NCBI GenBank assembly: GCA_023091735.1
Contig: JALKBU010000078.1
Location: 1 to 64,000, forward strand
Origin: Trichomonas tenax
Lineage: Eukaryota > Parabasalia > Trichomonadida > Trichomonadidae
Length of the DNA: 64,000 nt
Direction of reading: 5' to 3'
The notes beneath the pieces were generated by a model. The model ran no database searches and was not told where the DNA came from. It saw only the letters and a list, made by a program, of their open reading frames with translations. The position numbers and the translations under genes were made by a program. Each line of letters opens with the position of its first letter. Within the stretch, counting starts at the first letter, position 1. Of the stretch, positions 40,444-50,278 are shown piece after piece.

Positions 40444-41367
40444 TTAGTCACAAACGAGTCTCTGGTGGTGAAAAGCAGGCATAAGCTTATGTCCAAGCTT
40501 ACTGCGATCGCTCAAGCTTGGTCTTACGATAAGTTCCTTTGGCTTATGGACCTTAACGAAAGTCTTCATACTGTTCCACTTAGTGTACTTGATGCCATCG
40601 CAGAAATATGGAATTCTAAATTATTCATCGAGTGTTGCTCTCTTCTTTGGGTCGACAACGATGCATTTGGCAATGAGTTCTCTTAACTTTGGGTCTTCAA
40701 CCAACTCTTCGTTGTATTTTCCGGAATAAATCATTCTCATCAGTTCAAAATCTGTGTTAACAACAAATGGATACTTTCCAGTGGCCATATAGTAGATGGA
40801 GACACCAAGTGACCAGATATCAGAGACCATTGGGTTGTAAATATCATATCTGAACATTTCAGGAGCCATGTAATGCAATGAACCTCTTCTTTCCAGAGAT
40901 TCCGGATTTTCGTCGTATATCTTAGATAATCCGAAGTCGCTGATCTTAATATAGCCATATTGGTCGACAAAAAAATTCGAAGGCTTGATATCGTAATGGG
41001 CAACATTATTATCATGGCATACCTTGATATATAACATCATTTCATAAATATAGCTGGATAGCGTCTTTGGAGCTATTTTACGCTTTGCAAGGTGTAATAG
41101 ATCTTGTGGGCAGTATTACATTAACAAGTACACGTTTGGTTCGAATTTATAGTAATTGTAGAACCTAACAATCCTTGGGCGATCAATGCAGTTCATGTCT
41201 CTAACTTTTTCTTCATTAAAATACTTAATTGAAATTTTCTTCAAAGCAAAATTCATGTTGTACTGCAATGAATAAACAAGGAAGATGGTTCCAAAGCTGC
41301 CTCTTCCTAGCGTGGGAACGTACTTAATTTTAAGTTGACCGAAAAACTCGATCTCTCTGTCAATCAT
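40444..41367 (-). pseudogene. Protein kinase gene with two in-frame TAA codons
   Basis: One continuous frame encodes a serine/threonine kinase, best started at ATG 41367 (MIDREIEFFGQLKIKYVPTL), although the frame opens at 41421. It has the Gly loop LGRGSFGTIF, ATP-lysine FALKKIS, the catalytic loop VAHYDIKPSN (Tyr replaces Arg of HRD), DFG in SDFGLS, APE in YMAPEMF, SDIWSLG and the closing Arg helix DPKKRATLDE. TAA at 41116-41118 falls exactly where the hinge Glu belongs (LLM-stop-YCP), and TAA at 40621-40623 replaces a residue in DE-stop-FRIPYF. The frame then runs to a natural TAA at 40444 with a 58-residue tail. No frameshift is needed. Both stops could be single-base changes (from GAA and from TTA). 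A recent pseudogene is most likely. Confidence 0.8.
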
Positions 41368-41421
41368 TGATGCAAAATAAAATTTTGACAACTTTCCGAT
41401 GATCAGGAAAAAAATTGCCAA

Positions 41422-42600
41422 AACTTGAAAATATTGTTCTGCATGTTGTACAGATCATAAAAAACTTAAGTTTTTGAGCGCTCTCAATTTTTTACTACCA
41501 ATTATCAAAATTGTTATGCTGAGCAACAATTTTTTATTCAATGTGGAATGGAGCATAGAGATAATTATTGTCATTTTCGATAATAAGTTTTCGGTGATGG
41601 AAATTCAATAACAAATATATACAGAGTGATATTTTAATGATGAATAAATTTTTGAGATAAAATTATCGGATATGTAAATCATTAAAATTTTTCATCATTC
41701 AATAGTTTACAATTTTACAATTTTGGTCCTGAAAACATGATTTTCTGGCGTTTAAAGAGAGGTAGATTATTATTTTAGGAAATTAAAACCATATGCGTTC
41801 AATTTTGAACGAGTGTGTTTATTATTTTTTTTTTTGACAGATCCCCAAAAATTTATATATAAACATATTGACATAATGAAGTATAATTATTGTTCAATAT
41901 CGTAAAAATCTCTGATTTATGTCCTCAGAAAAAATTTTCCTCGAATTCCGAATTTTTCCCATTATACGCTTCACTTCTAGTTACATAATATTCCAGTGAT
42001 TTCCTTTTTCTTTAAATTTTGTTCATTCCGGTGATTTTGACAATTTAACAATTTGCTATGTAAACTTAAGAATCTGCTTTGTAAACATATGAATTTTCTT
42101 TGTAAACTTTAGAATCTATTTTGTAAATTTGTCAAAAATCCGAACAAACCTTTTCAATAATACACTTTAAAAGCACTTTTTGACGGCCAAAAGTATAGAT
42201 ATTTAAATACTTCTCTTTGCTATAGTCTACTGATACTATCTAAGTGATAAATGATACATTAAATCTAAATTTTATTCCTCAGATCTATCAAACATGATAT
42301 TTTATTGTGAGTCATTTTGGACACTTAAAATTTTGCATCTTCTAAGCAGCAGATACTATTGCATGGCCAGCTTGAACCTATCTATTGAGTATACGCTTTT
42401 ATAATCAAAGCCAAGCATTAATCAATTAATTTGATGACTGTATTTTGTTTTTGAGTAATTTTAGCATTGAAATGACAATAGATAGCCAATATGATGTATT
42501 GTTATAACGTTTATGTTATGTGCTCATCGAAACAATGATTATGATAAAAATTATTTCTAAACAATTTTCATTTTTATTGTTTTCCTCCATGGTCCCAAGA
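41422..42600. other. Intergenic, about 1.2 kb
   Basis: AT-rich region between the divergent kinase and ankyrin pseudogenes. No gene seen. It contains the 21-bp repeat array at 42053-42137. Confidence 0.5.
42053..42137. repeat. Four tandem 21-bp units
   Basis: TGTAAAC or TGTAAAT begins at 42059, 42080, 42101 and 42122, spaced exactly 21 bp. The unit is approximately TGTAAACTTTAGAATCTGCTT. Spacing by two helical turns would put one motif per unit on the same DNA face. Confidence 0.8.
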
Positions 42601-42662
42601 TATTAGAAACGTTCTCAAGAATCAAACTTTTCAAGGATAACTTACACAAATATTCAAGTTAC

Positions 42663-43915
42663 ATGCTTTGTTCAGCAATTGAATACAAAAATATCAATGT
42701 CATTGAGTTTTTGCTCAAAAACGGTGCCTTGCTAGATGAATTGATCAATTTAGACGCGATTGAGAAAATATTTGGAACATTCATTATTAATCCAAATACA
42801 ACAGCACCAATTTTTTCATTGCTTTTTTGTCTGAATGAAGATGTATTTGATATATTTGTTAAGTATGGTTGGGATCCAAGCAAAAATTTATTTGAAGGAA
42901 AAACCATTTTAATGAATTCTGTAATTTGTAAATGGTATCAGACTATGAAGATGTTGCTCAAAAAGAAGGTTGACACGGAAGTTTATAATCAAATGGGCCA
43001 TACAGCACTGTCACTTGCGATTGCTAATGAGAATCCTATATCTGTTGAAATACTTTGCAAATATGGCGCAAATGTCAATGCTTGTTATTACGATCATTCA
43101 ATTCAAATGCCTTATAAAATGCTCGAAGTAGCAGCTATAATTAGTAATAACCATATATTTGAAATTTTGTCAAAGTATGGCGCAAAACTTGATAATCTCA
43201 CAAGTTTAGTTCAATTAGGTCGAATGGATCTTGTCGACGATTCGTTAAAGAAGGAGTCAACATCAATGCACTGGATGCTGATTATTATTCTCCTTTGATG
43301 TATGCAGCACAATACAAAGAACTTGAAGTTGTCTAGCAGCTTGTTGAACTCGTCGCAGACGTTAATCAGGTTGCTGATGAAGGATCAACACCAATAACTA
43401 TGGCCGTCATTTATAACAAAATTGACACAGTTAAATATCTTGTGAGCGTTGGAGCAGATTTCAATCACATTGTTGATAATAGGCTTACATGCTTGTTAGA
43501 CGCAATCAAGAACAGACACATTGAAATTGCCGAATATTTGATCAAAATTAGTGCCGATGTCAATATCATACCTAGAAAGCTATTAACACATCATCCCGTC
43601 CAACCTATTGCCTATGCAGTTTACAATGACTTTCCATCAATTGTGAAAATGCTCATTGATAGAGGAGCTATAATTAATTATTCATTCCTTGAATTATATC
43701 AATGGAAGAACAACATTCCAATGGTGTTTAAATGGCCATCTCTTTATTATTCGCCTCTTTTGTATGCTGTTTCATTGGATAGATATGAGATTGTTGAAAT
43801 GCTTCTCGAGAATGGAGCAGATATAAACTTCATATCGGAAACAGGATCAACACCACTATTAATTGCAATAGCTTTTAAGGACACAAAAATGTTTGAACAT
43901 TACTGCCAAATATGA
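42663..43915 (+). pseudogene. Ankyrin-repeat protein pseudogene
   Basis: About ten ankyrin repeats are readable (MGHTALSLAIANENPISVEILCKYGANVN; EGSTPITMAVIYNKIDTVKYLVSVGADFN; YSPLLYAVSLDRYEIVEMLLENGADIN). A frameshift near 43250 joins GAKLDNLTSLVQLGRMDLVDDSL to the shifted EGVNINALDADYYSPLMYAAQYKELEVV, then TAG at 43334 interrupts before QLVELVADVNQV. The last repeat breaks off at 43915. The 5' side also lacks the usual N-terminal domain, with an in-frame stop just upstream of 42663. Member of the large trichomonad ankyrin family; binding partner unknown. Confidence 0.75.
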
Positions 43916-43916
43916 C

Positions 43917-44390
43917 CACTTTGAACCTAAAATAATACATATCTTTGAAAATATTATCAACAACACTATAATCTAATTTAATAGTGCCAAAATATTGTAC
44001 TATAGACCAAACATTAAAAAATATATATCTTGCAGAATATAGGTACCCAATATATGGACAAATATTAAATTTAATTATTGCTTCTGAAGCAGATTCACTT
44101 AAGTTAAGAATGTTTATTGAAACTTGAGCAATTTCTAAAACAGCCCTCTTCGAAAGTTGATAATAGCCCATATGTTTTGAAACTTTTTAAATTAGTGCAA
44201 TTCTCAAAACAATACTTTTCAAATGTCATCTTATATCCTTTAAAAACGATACTTTTTAAATTTGGACATTTTTAGAATACATACTCTCCTATTGAAGAAG
44301 TATCTATTGACACATATTCTAATACTTCAGAATTTTGAAATGCTCTGTCTGGGATACGCCTTGAAGATTACATGAATCTTTTGAAACTAC
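43917..44390 (-). pseudogene. BspA-type leucine-rich repeat relic
   Basis: The minus strand reads RIPDRAFQNSEVLEYVSID, then SSIGEYVF, TAA (44272-44274), then KCPNLKSIVFKGYKMTFEKY, CFENCTNLKSFKTYGLLSTF and EEGCFRNCSSF before shifting frame. The 23-residue F..C.NL..I....I.....F spacing is that of BspA-like (TpLRR) surface proteins, the largest surface family in Trichomonas. Text in another frame down to 43917 (SINILNLSESASEAIIKFN) continues the repeats. At least one stop and one frameshift. Confidence 0.6.
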
Positions 44391-44930
44391 ACCAGAACAA
44401 TTATAAGTTGTTTCACAATAAACTTTAAACACGAAAAACGCAATCATTGTTAATTTAAACTCTTTTTAATAAAAAATTTGTTCCAACACAATCAAAAAAA
44501 ATCTTGAATGTGTTGGTCTGATTTGAATTCGCAGCTGAATTATAATTATAGTACTCCATTTTTCTAAAAAAGTTCCCCATTTGGAGCACTATAATTAATT
44601 GAAGCATAAATTTAAATAGAAGTCGGATCTAGCTTGATTTATGACACGTAAAATGCCGGATATAGTAAAGTCATTTTTTCCATTTCGTTCTAAAAGATAT
44701 TAACCATGGAGTGTCGGTGTGGAGATAAGTTTTTGAGAACTAATCAAAATTGAGAGTGTGGAAAATGCGATACGAATAAAATCTTTGTTTTTATGCATTT
44801 CTCATTTAATACTATCATTTAAATTCAAAAATTTCTGAAATTTACTGACCAAACTGAAACGACTCTAAAAACAGCCTCCTTTCGATATATATATCATCCA
44901 AATTTTCTCAAAAAAGCATAAAAAGTTTTC
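44391..44930. other. Intergenic, nothing recognised
   Basis: About 540 bases, including the upstream region of the aminotransferase gene. Only the initiator at 44931 stands out. Confidence 0.45.
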
Positions 44931-44937
44931 TCATAAA
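44931..44937 (+). promoter_or_regulatory. Initiator of the GFAT gene
   Basis: TCATAAA fits TCAYWWW; its +1 A (44933) is 10 nt before ATG 44943. Confidence 0.6.
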
Positions 44938-44942
44938 AATAA

Positions 44943-47051
44943 ATGTGCGGAATCTACGCTTATTTGAACTTCATGAAGGACAAGAAGCTGAAGGACGTCC
45001 TCCTGACGCTCCTCGCCGGACTGAAGAAGCTCGAATACAGAGGTTACGACTCGTGTGGCATTTCGTTTGATACAGGAGACGAATACACACGTAAGATTGT
45101 AATTGCGAAATCCAAAGGAACAGTGGACAATCTCACGAACATTCTCAAGGACTACTTAACGAGCGAAACAGTTTTCGAAGATCATGTCGCTATTGCACAC
45201 ACAAGATGGGCTACACACGGTCCACCGACAGCAGGAAATGCCCACCCACACATATCATCGCCGAAAATGGAGTTTGTCGTTGTTCACAACGGAATTATTT
45301 CGAATTATGCCGAATTAAAGCACCGCTTACTTCAGGAAAGCATCTTCTCTGTTGCCCCTCAATCGGAGCCGATCGATTCTCTCGTTCAAGTCGAAGATAA
45401 GGAAAATGGAAAATCGGAATTCACTTCTGAGACAGATACGGAGGTTTTAGCAAAGCTCGCCTTATACATGTACAACAAACTCACTGTTGAGCTTGGAAAG
45501 CAGCCAACTTTCCTTCAAGTTATCGCGAACACAATGAAACTCGTCGAAGGAAGTTTCGGAGCCGTCTTTAAGTCATCAATTTATCCCAATGAAGCCATCG
45601 CTTGCAGACTTTCGTCTCCTCTCCTTCTCGGCCTCAAATATGAAGGCGATTCTAAAACAAAACACACAGCTAGATCAGTAGATATGCGTAGAGAGGACAG
45701 AGTTGGATCTATTACAGACTTTGGTGAGCCAATTCACCACTCAGATCAGAAACCGAGTGAATTCTTCCTCGCATCAGACGCTCCTGCATTCGCTGAGCAC
45801 ACAAAGAACGTCATCATCCTCGAGGACTGGGATATTGTTCACATTTCGGACAATGGCGTCGATATTATTAACACAGCGCCATCAACGGAAAAGTTCAAAG
45901 CAAACCGTGCTTCAGAGACACTTCAGCTCTCTTTAGAAAGCATTGTCAAGGGCAAATACGGACACTTCATGTTGAAGGAGATCATGGAGCAGCCACAGTC
46001 ACTCGCTTCAACGATGAGAGGCAGAATATTGCCTGGAAGCACAGACATCTTCCTCGGCGGTATGATTCCACACGTTGAAACTATTCAGAGATCGAAGTAT
46101 ATCATCTTCATCGCGTGCGGAACTTCATACAATGCTGCTTTGACTGTAAGGCCGCTTTTCGAGCAATACACGAAGCACAGAATCTTCGTTGAAGTTGCTT
46201 CAGACTTCAATGACAGAAAACCAGTTGTCTTCAGAGATGATGTTTGCGTTTTCTTGTCACAGTCAGGAGAAACAGCTGATACACTTATGGCTTTGGAGTA
46301 CTACAGCAGCCGTGGTGCTTTCTGCGTTGGTATCAACAACACTCCAGGTTCTTCCATTTCAAGAGGAACAGCTTGCGGCATTCACCTTAACGCTGGTGTT
46401 GAAATCGGTGTTGCTTCAACAAAGTGCTACACATCAATGATCGAAGCCCTCATCATGCTCCTCTTGCTTCTCATGCAGGATTCAATCTCGCAGAGGAAGG
46501 AGAGAAAGAAAGCTTTACAAGCTTTAGCATTGCTCCCACAAAAGGTCGAAGAAACATTGAAGTTATCTCCAATCATTCAAGAGATAGCTCCTTTCGTTGC
46601 TCAAGAAAAGAACCTCATCATGCTTGGCCGTAAGACTCACTACGCTACAGCAAGAGAAATAGCACTTAAGATCAAGGAACTTACATACATTCACTCTGAA
46701 GGTCTTATGGCCGGTGAACTCAAGCACGGTCCTCTTGCGCTAATCGATAATAACTCTATGGTCATTTTCTTCGCTACAGGTGAAGATGATGATATGCTTG
46801 CTGTTACACAATCATCCCTCCAGCAGATCAAAGCTAGAGGTGCAAAGGTTCTCGTTGTTGCAACAGAGGATGATGTCAGCAGAGTTAAGGAGTTCTCCGA
46901 TTGGCTCGTTGTTGTTCCAAAGACATCCCAGTGGACACAAATGATAGTTAACATCATTCCAATGCAGCTTCTTGCATACTATGTTGCTCTCCAGAAGGGA
47001 ATCAACGTTGACAGACCAAGAAACTTGGCCAAGGCTGTTACTGTAGCATAA
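44943..47051 (+). CDS. Glutamine:fructose-6-phosphate aminotransferase (isomerising)
   Basis: A 702-residue enzyme that makes glucosamine-6-phosphate from fructose-6-phosphate and glutamine, the first step to UDP-GlcNAc for glycoproteins and GPI. Met is followed directly by the nucleophile Cys2 (MCGIYAYL). The glutaminase domain (about 1-310) has EYRGYDSCGI, AHTRWATHG and VVHNGIISNY. Two SIS sugar-isomerase domains follow: about 380-510 with IACGTSYNAAL and FLSQSGETADT, and about 550-700 with TAREIALKIKEL and EGLMAGELKHGPLAL. The C-terminus DRPRNLAKAVTVA is the conserved active-site tail. Length is normal for eukaryotic GFAT (~680). The insert between glutaminase motifs (HTARSVDMRREDR) resembles the regulated eukaryotic type. 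Stop TAA followed by AT. Confidence 0.97.
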   Translation: MCGIYAYLNFMKDKKLKDVLLTLLAGLKKLEYRGYDSCGISFDTGDEYTRKIVIAKSKGTVDNLTNILKDYLTSETVFEDHVAIAHTRWATHGPPTAGNAHPHISSPKMEFVVVHNGIISNYAELKHRLLQESIFSVAPQSEPIDSLVQVEDKENGKSEFTSETDTEVLAKLALYMYNKLTVELGKQPTFLQVIANTMKLVEGSFGAVFKSSIYPNEAIACRLSSPLLLGLKYEGDSKTKHTARSVDMRREDRVGSITDFGEPIHHSDQKPSEFFLASDAPAFAEHTKNVIILEDWDIVHISDNGVDIINTAPSTEKFKANRASETLQLSLESIVKGKYGHFMLKEIMEQPQSLASTMRGRILPGSTDIFLGGMIPHVETIQRSKYIIFIACGTSYNAALTVRPLFEQYTKHRIFVEVASDFNDRKPVVFRDDVCVFLSQSGETADTLMALEYYSSRGAFCVGINNTPGSSISRGTACGIHLNAGVEIGVASTKCYTSMIEALIMLLLLLMQDSISQRKERKKALQALALLPQKVEETLKLSPIIQEIAPFVAQEKNLIMLGRKTHYATAREIALKIKELTYIHSEGLMAGELKHGPLALIDNNSMVIFFATGEDDDMLAVTQSSLQQIKARGAKVLVVATEDDVSRVKEFSDWLVVVPKTSQWTQMIVNIIPMQLLAYYVALQKGINVDRPRNLAKAVTVA

Positions 47052-47534
47052 ATAGATTATAATAAAAAGTTAAAGATTTTGATTGATTCAATCGCAATTT
47101 TTAAAAATTGAGAATCATTTGAAGGATTTTGCGTTTCCAACATATGAATATCACATAATGTATTTTGGAGCTTTGTAATTAGGAAATTTATGAACATACA
47201 CTGCGGCAAAATTTCCTGAAGTGTTTTATTTCCAGTCTCATGCATACAACTATTTTCAATTCAATATGTAGAAATTTATATAATGCAAAAATATATAATG
47301 ACATTCATTTATTGAATAATAATATTTAAACGTCTTATTTAAGGTTTGATTTCAATTAAACTGGAAATGTTATAACATTTTAATAATATTAAATTTTTGC
47401 AGAGAATAAACTGATGTGCGAAAAATGATACTAACACAATTTTTTGAGATGCTTACAAATCCAAATGGAGAGTTTGATTCTTGCACCAAAATTGTGTAAA
47501 ATGAGTGTTTGATACCTTCAGCTATAAATGGGTA
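47052..47534. other. Intergenic, nothing recognised
   Basis: About 480 AT-rich bases downstream of the GFAT gene and of the truncated Rab gene. The missing Rab motifs (NKxD, SAK) were looked for here and not found. Confidence 0.5.
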
Positions 47535-47849
47535 TCAATATTCAATACACCACTTCATTACCACTGAAATAATATCGTAGCACAGTAAAGCGACATTTGA
47601 ACGTCTATAATATGCTGGCATAATTGCGTGGTACTTCTCTTGTCCTAAGGTATCCCAAGCGCTTACAACAAAGTTCTTACCATTAATAGTCATCGTTCTT
47701 TTAGGAAACTCTGGACAAATGACAGTCGCTTGCTCATCACTAAATCTATTCCAAATGTATCGAGATTGAATATGTATCTTACCTGCTCCAGCATCACCAA
47801 TAAGAATAATTTTCAAACTCAGCTTTTGGTTGTTATCTGTGTCCACCAT
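47535..47849 (-). pseudogene. Truncated Rab-type small GTPase
   Basis: 104 codons covering the first half of a Rab fold. The P-loop reads GDAGAGKI, with Ile where the essential Ser/Thr should be. The switch II motif reads WDTLGQEKYHAIMPAYYRRS, with Leu for Ala of DTAGQE, and the typical YYR.S..AL..YDI block follows. The frame ends before the NKxD and SAK guanine-binding motifs and the prenylated C-terminus. Loss of the Mg-coordinating residue plus the truncation make GTPase function unlikely. It starts 27 nt downstream of the end of the ankyrin pseudogene on the same strand. Confidence 0.7.
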
Positions 47850-47875
47850 TAATAAAAAATAAAAAACTGTCGGTT

Positions 47876-49154
47876 TTAGAAAATATTGAAGCCAAACATT
47901 GAAAAGATTTCTTTTGTTGTTTCGTTTGAATTGATTTTTCGAATGACTTCGGGATGATCTTTGATATAATTCTCGATCATTTCAGTATAATTGTTGGTTT
48001 TAAGCCAAAGCAAACTCAGGTAATGACCTTTAAGCTGTCAACAATTGCATAATGAAATGCATTCATTCCTTTGCGATTACACAATGTTGCATCAGCTCCA
48101 TTTGATATCAGTGTCTCAACTAAATTATAACAATTGTATTTAGAGGCAACATGAATTGGAAGAATATCACGATAATCGCCAAGATTAATGTCACTATGCT
48201 CATCAATTTTTTTTTCATAACATAGGCAATTTCATTGAATCTTCATGATATCAATAAACAGCCGCCATTTTCATGAACATATTCAATATCGTTGTCATCA
48301 TTTTTAACAATTTTAATATCACAGACAATAAATTCGTTTTCCTCTTTGGTGTCAGCAATTCGACGGCATTCCATATCTATTAAATCAATATATATATTTG
48401 ATCTTCAAAATCAAATTCGCTGCATTTGCTTTCAATTAAAATCTGGCATGTTTTCCTTCCATTTTCTTTTGCAATCTCTCTAATAGTTTTGAATACAATT
48501 GGTTTCTTTGAAAAGTGTGGTAAAAGATATTTAATAATGTTTTCAGATTGCCACATAAATCGTGAATAAGACCAAAGATAATCATATCTAATATAAAATC
48601 CATGCTTCAAAAACAAATCAACCATCTCTGTGCATCCTAATTCTAATACTTGATTAATGATTGAAAAATGAATATTTTGATCGTTGAAAAAAATTATCAG
48701 ATTGACTGCTTCAAGGATTCTCTTCAAAGTTTTGTAACACCCAGAAAATATAAGTGTGATTATTATAAATAAAAGAAGTTTGTGATCATTGACATTTAAG
48801 ATAGATTGTCTGATGAGTTCTTTATCGCCAATATTTACTATCAGTGGTATCAAGATGAGTATTGTATCAACTGGACGTTCTTTTAACAATTTTAAATAGA
48901 CTGATCTTTTGTATTTTGTATTTTCAGGTCTGTTTGGGAGTGAACTAATATCTGGATGCTTTGCATCTTCATTATAAGCCAGATTCAAAATATTTGAAAA
49001 TTGAAGATTCTGGTTCGACTAATTCTTGAAATTCGTTGATATGTTTTGTCATTGATGGGAATTTCATAAATAAATATCTAATGATATTCAAATTTTCAAG
49101 TCCAATAGCTGCCATTATCTGATCTACAAAAATGGTTCGCTCACAAAATTGCAT
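47876..49154 (-). pseudogene. Ankyrin-family protein pseudogene
   Basis: Starts MQFCERTIFVDQIMAAIGLENLNIIRYLF (49154), shifts frame near 48980 into a 200-codon stretch (RSVYLKLLKERPVDTILILI; QVLELGCTEMVDLFLKHGF; ENGRKTCQILIESKC), then passes further stops and shifts near 48380 and 48240 to readable ankyrin repeats (LGDYRDILPIHVASKYNCYN, LVETLISNGADATLCNRKGM, NAFHYAIVD) and a C-terminal tail ending at TAA 47876. It belongs to the trichomonad ankyrin family whose N-terminal half is a divergent helical domain. At least three lesions. Confidence 0.65.
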
Positions 49155-49234
49155 TCAACAATTTTTTAAACAATTTTTAAGTTTCCACAATTGAATGATA
49201 CAATAGCAATATTTTTTTCATTGATTTGAATGTG

Positions 49235-49800
49235 CTATCGCTTAGCATCAATAACTGCGCAAGCAAGTTTCTCGGCACCTCTATTGATGAAAGCAGCCAA
49301 GCAGTCAAGATATAAAAAGTCGTTAAATGAGTTAATAATCTGCTGGAAAACATCAATGTTAGAGGTATGAAATGCCTTCACTAATATTTTAAACAGTTAT
49401 ACATAAGCATTGAATCCATTTTTTGAAAACGTTAGAGGTATTTCTTCTTCAGATATTTTGAACTTTATGTTGAATTGTCAGTGATTTGGTTTCTATCATG
49501 GAATAGACCATGGTAAGTAAAGAAATATCTAAAAAACTAATGACTTTCTTGTGAGCTTTTTTGAGACTGAAAAAATGTTCATTATCACAAATAGATATTT
49601 GGTTGATAATATCAAATGCTGTTTTTTGTCATAATAAATCGATATTTTATCAAGAATCATTGCTGCTTAATCACTTCGAATTTTATTCATTGTTAGAATT
49701 TTGATTAAATCACTTGAAGTGAGGTATTTAAATAAAGCTTCGGTTTCAATGAAAAATAAACCTTGAATATATGTCATCATAATCAACTTCCATTATAGAT
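49235..49800 (-). pseudogene. Degraded gene of the ankyrin/helical family, 3' part
   Basis: The best segment reads KISEEEIPLTFSKNGFNAYV, TAA (49397-49399), then LFKILVKAFHTSNIDVFQQI and ASCII-clean text through DCLAAFINRGAEKLACAVID to TAG at 49235. Upstream, LFFIETEALFKYLTSSDLIK precedes another TAA (49667-49669). It resembles the helical part of the neighbouring ankyrin-family pseudogene and ends just 80 bp before that gene starts, so the two may be a decayed tandem pair. Assignment tentative. Confidence 0.4.
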
Positions 49801-50278
49801 ATTTGGCACTTTTGGTAAAAGAAATGTCAATTTTTTTAATCATACGAGTGTTCTTATTTTGCCAAATCCTGTGAAGGATAGAACCTCTAGGGCTTATGTA
49901 ATACATCCTTAAAAGGAGAGCTTCCTATTTAAAGGTTTCTCACCCCACCCCTTTCTATCACCCATGACTTCAAAAATAGATTTTTCCTCATTTATTTATT
50001 ATAGGTTAGCATTCATTATCCAGACGAAGTTCTTAAATGATGTATTCTTGTTTATACAATGTTGAATTGTTTCTCGATCAAATTTTTTATTCATCAAAAA
50101 TTATTTTAAATAGTCAAACCGAATATATGAACATTAGAATCTCATTCTCTGAATAATTTATCACACCATTTATTTCGCTAAAATATATAATATAGGATCA
50201 TTGACTTTGGATAAATTTGTTAAAAATCCATTTTCGAGATATAAAACAATCAAGAATAAATTTTAATAATGAAAACAA
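49801..50278. other. Intergenic, nothing recognised
   Basis: About 480 bases. It includes a small GC-richer patch near 49860-49970 (CACCCCACCCC) with no recognisable gene. Confidence 0.45.
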
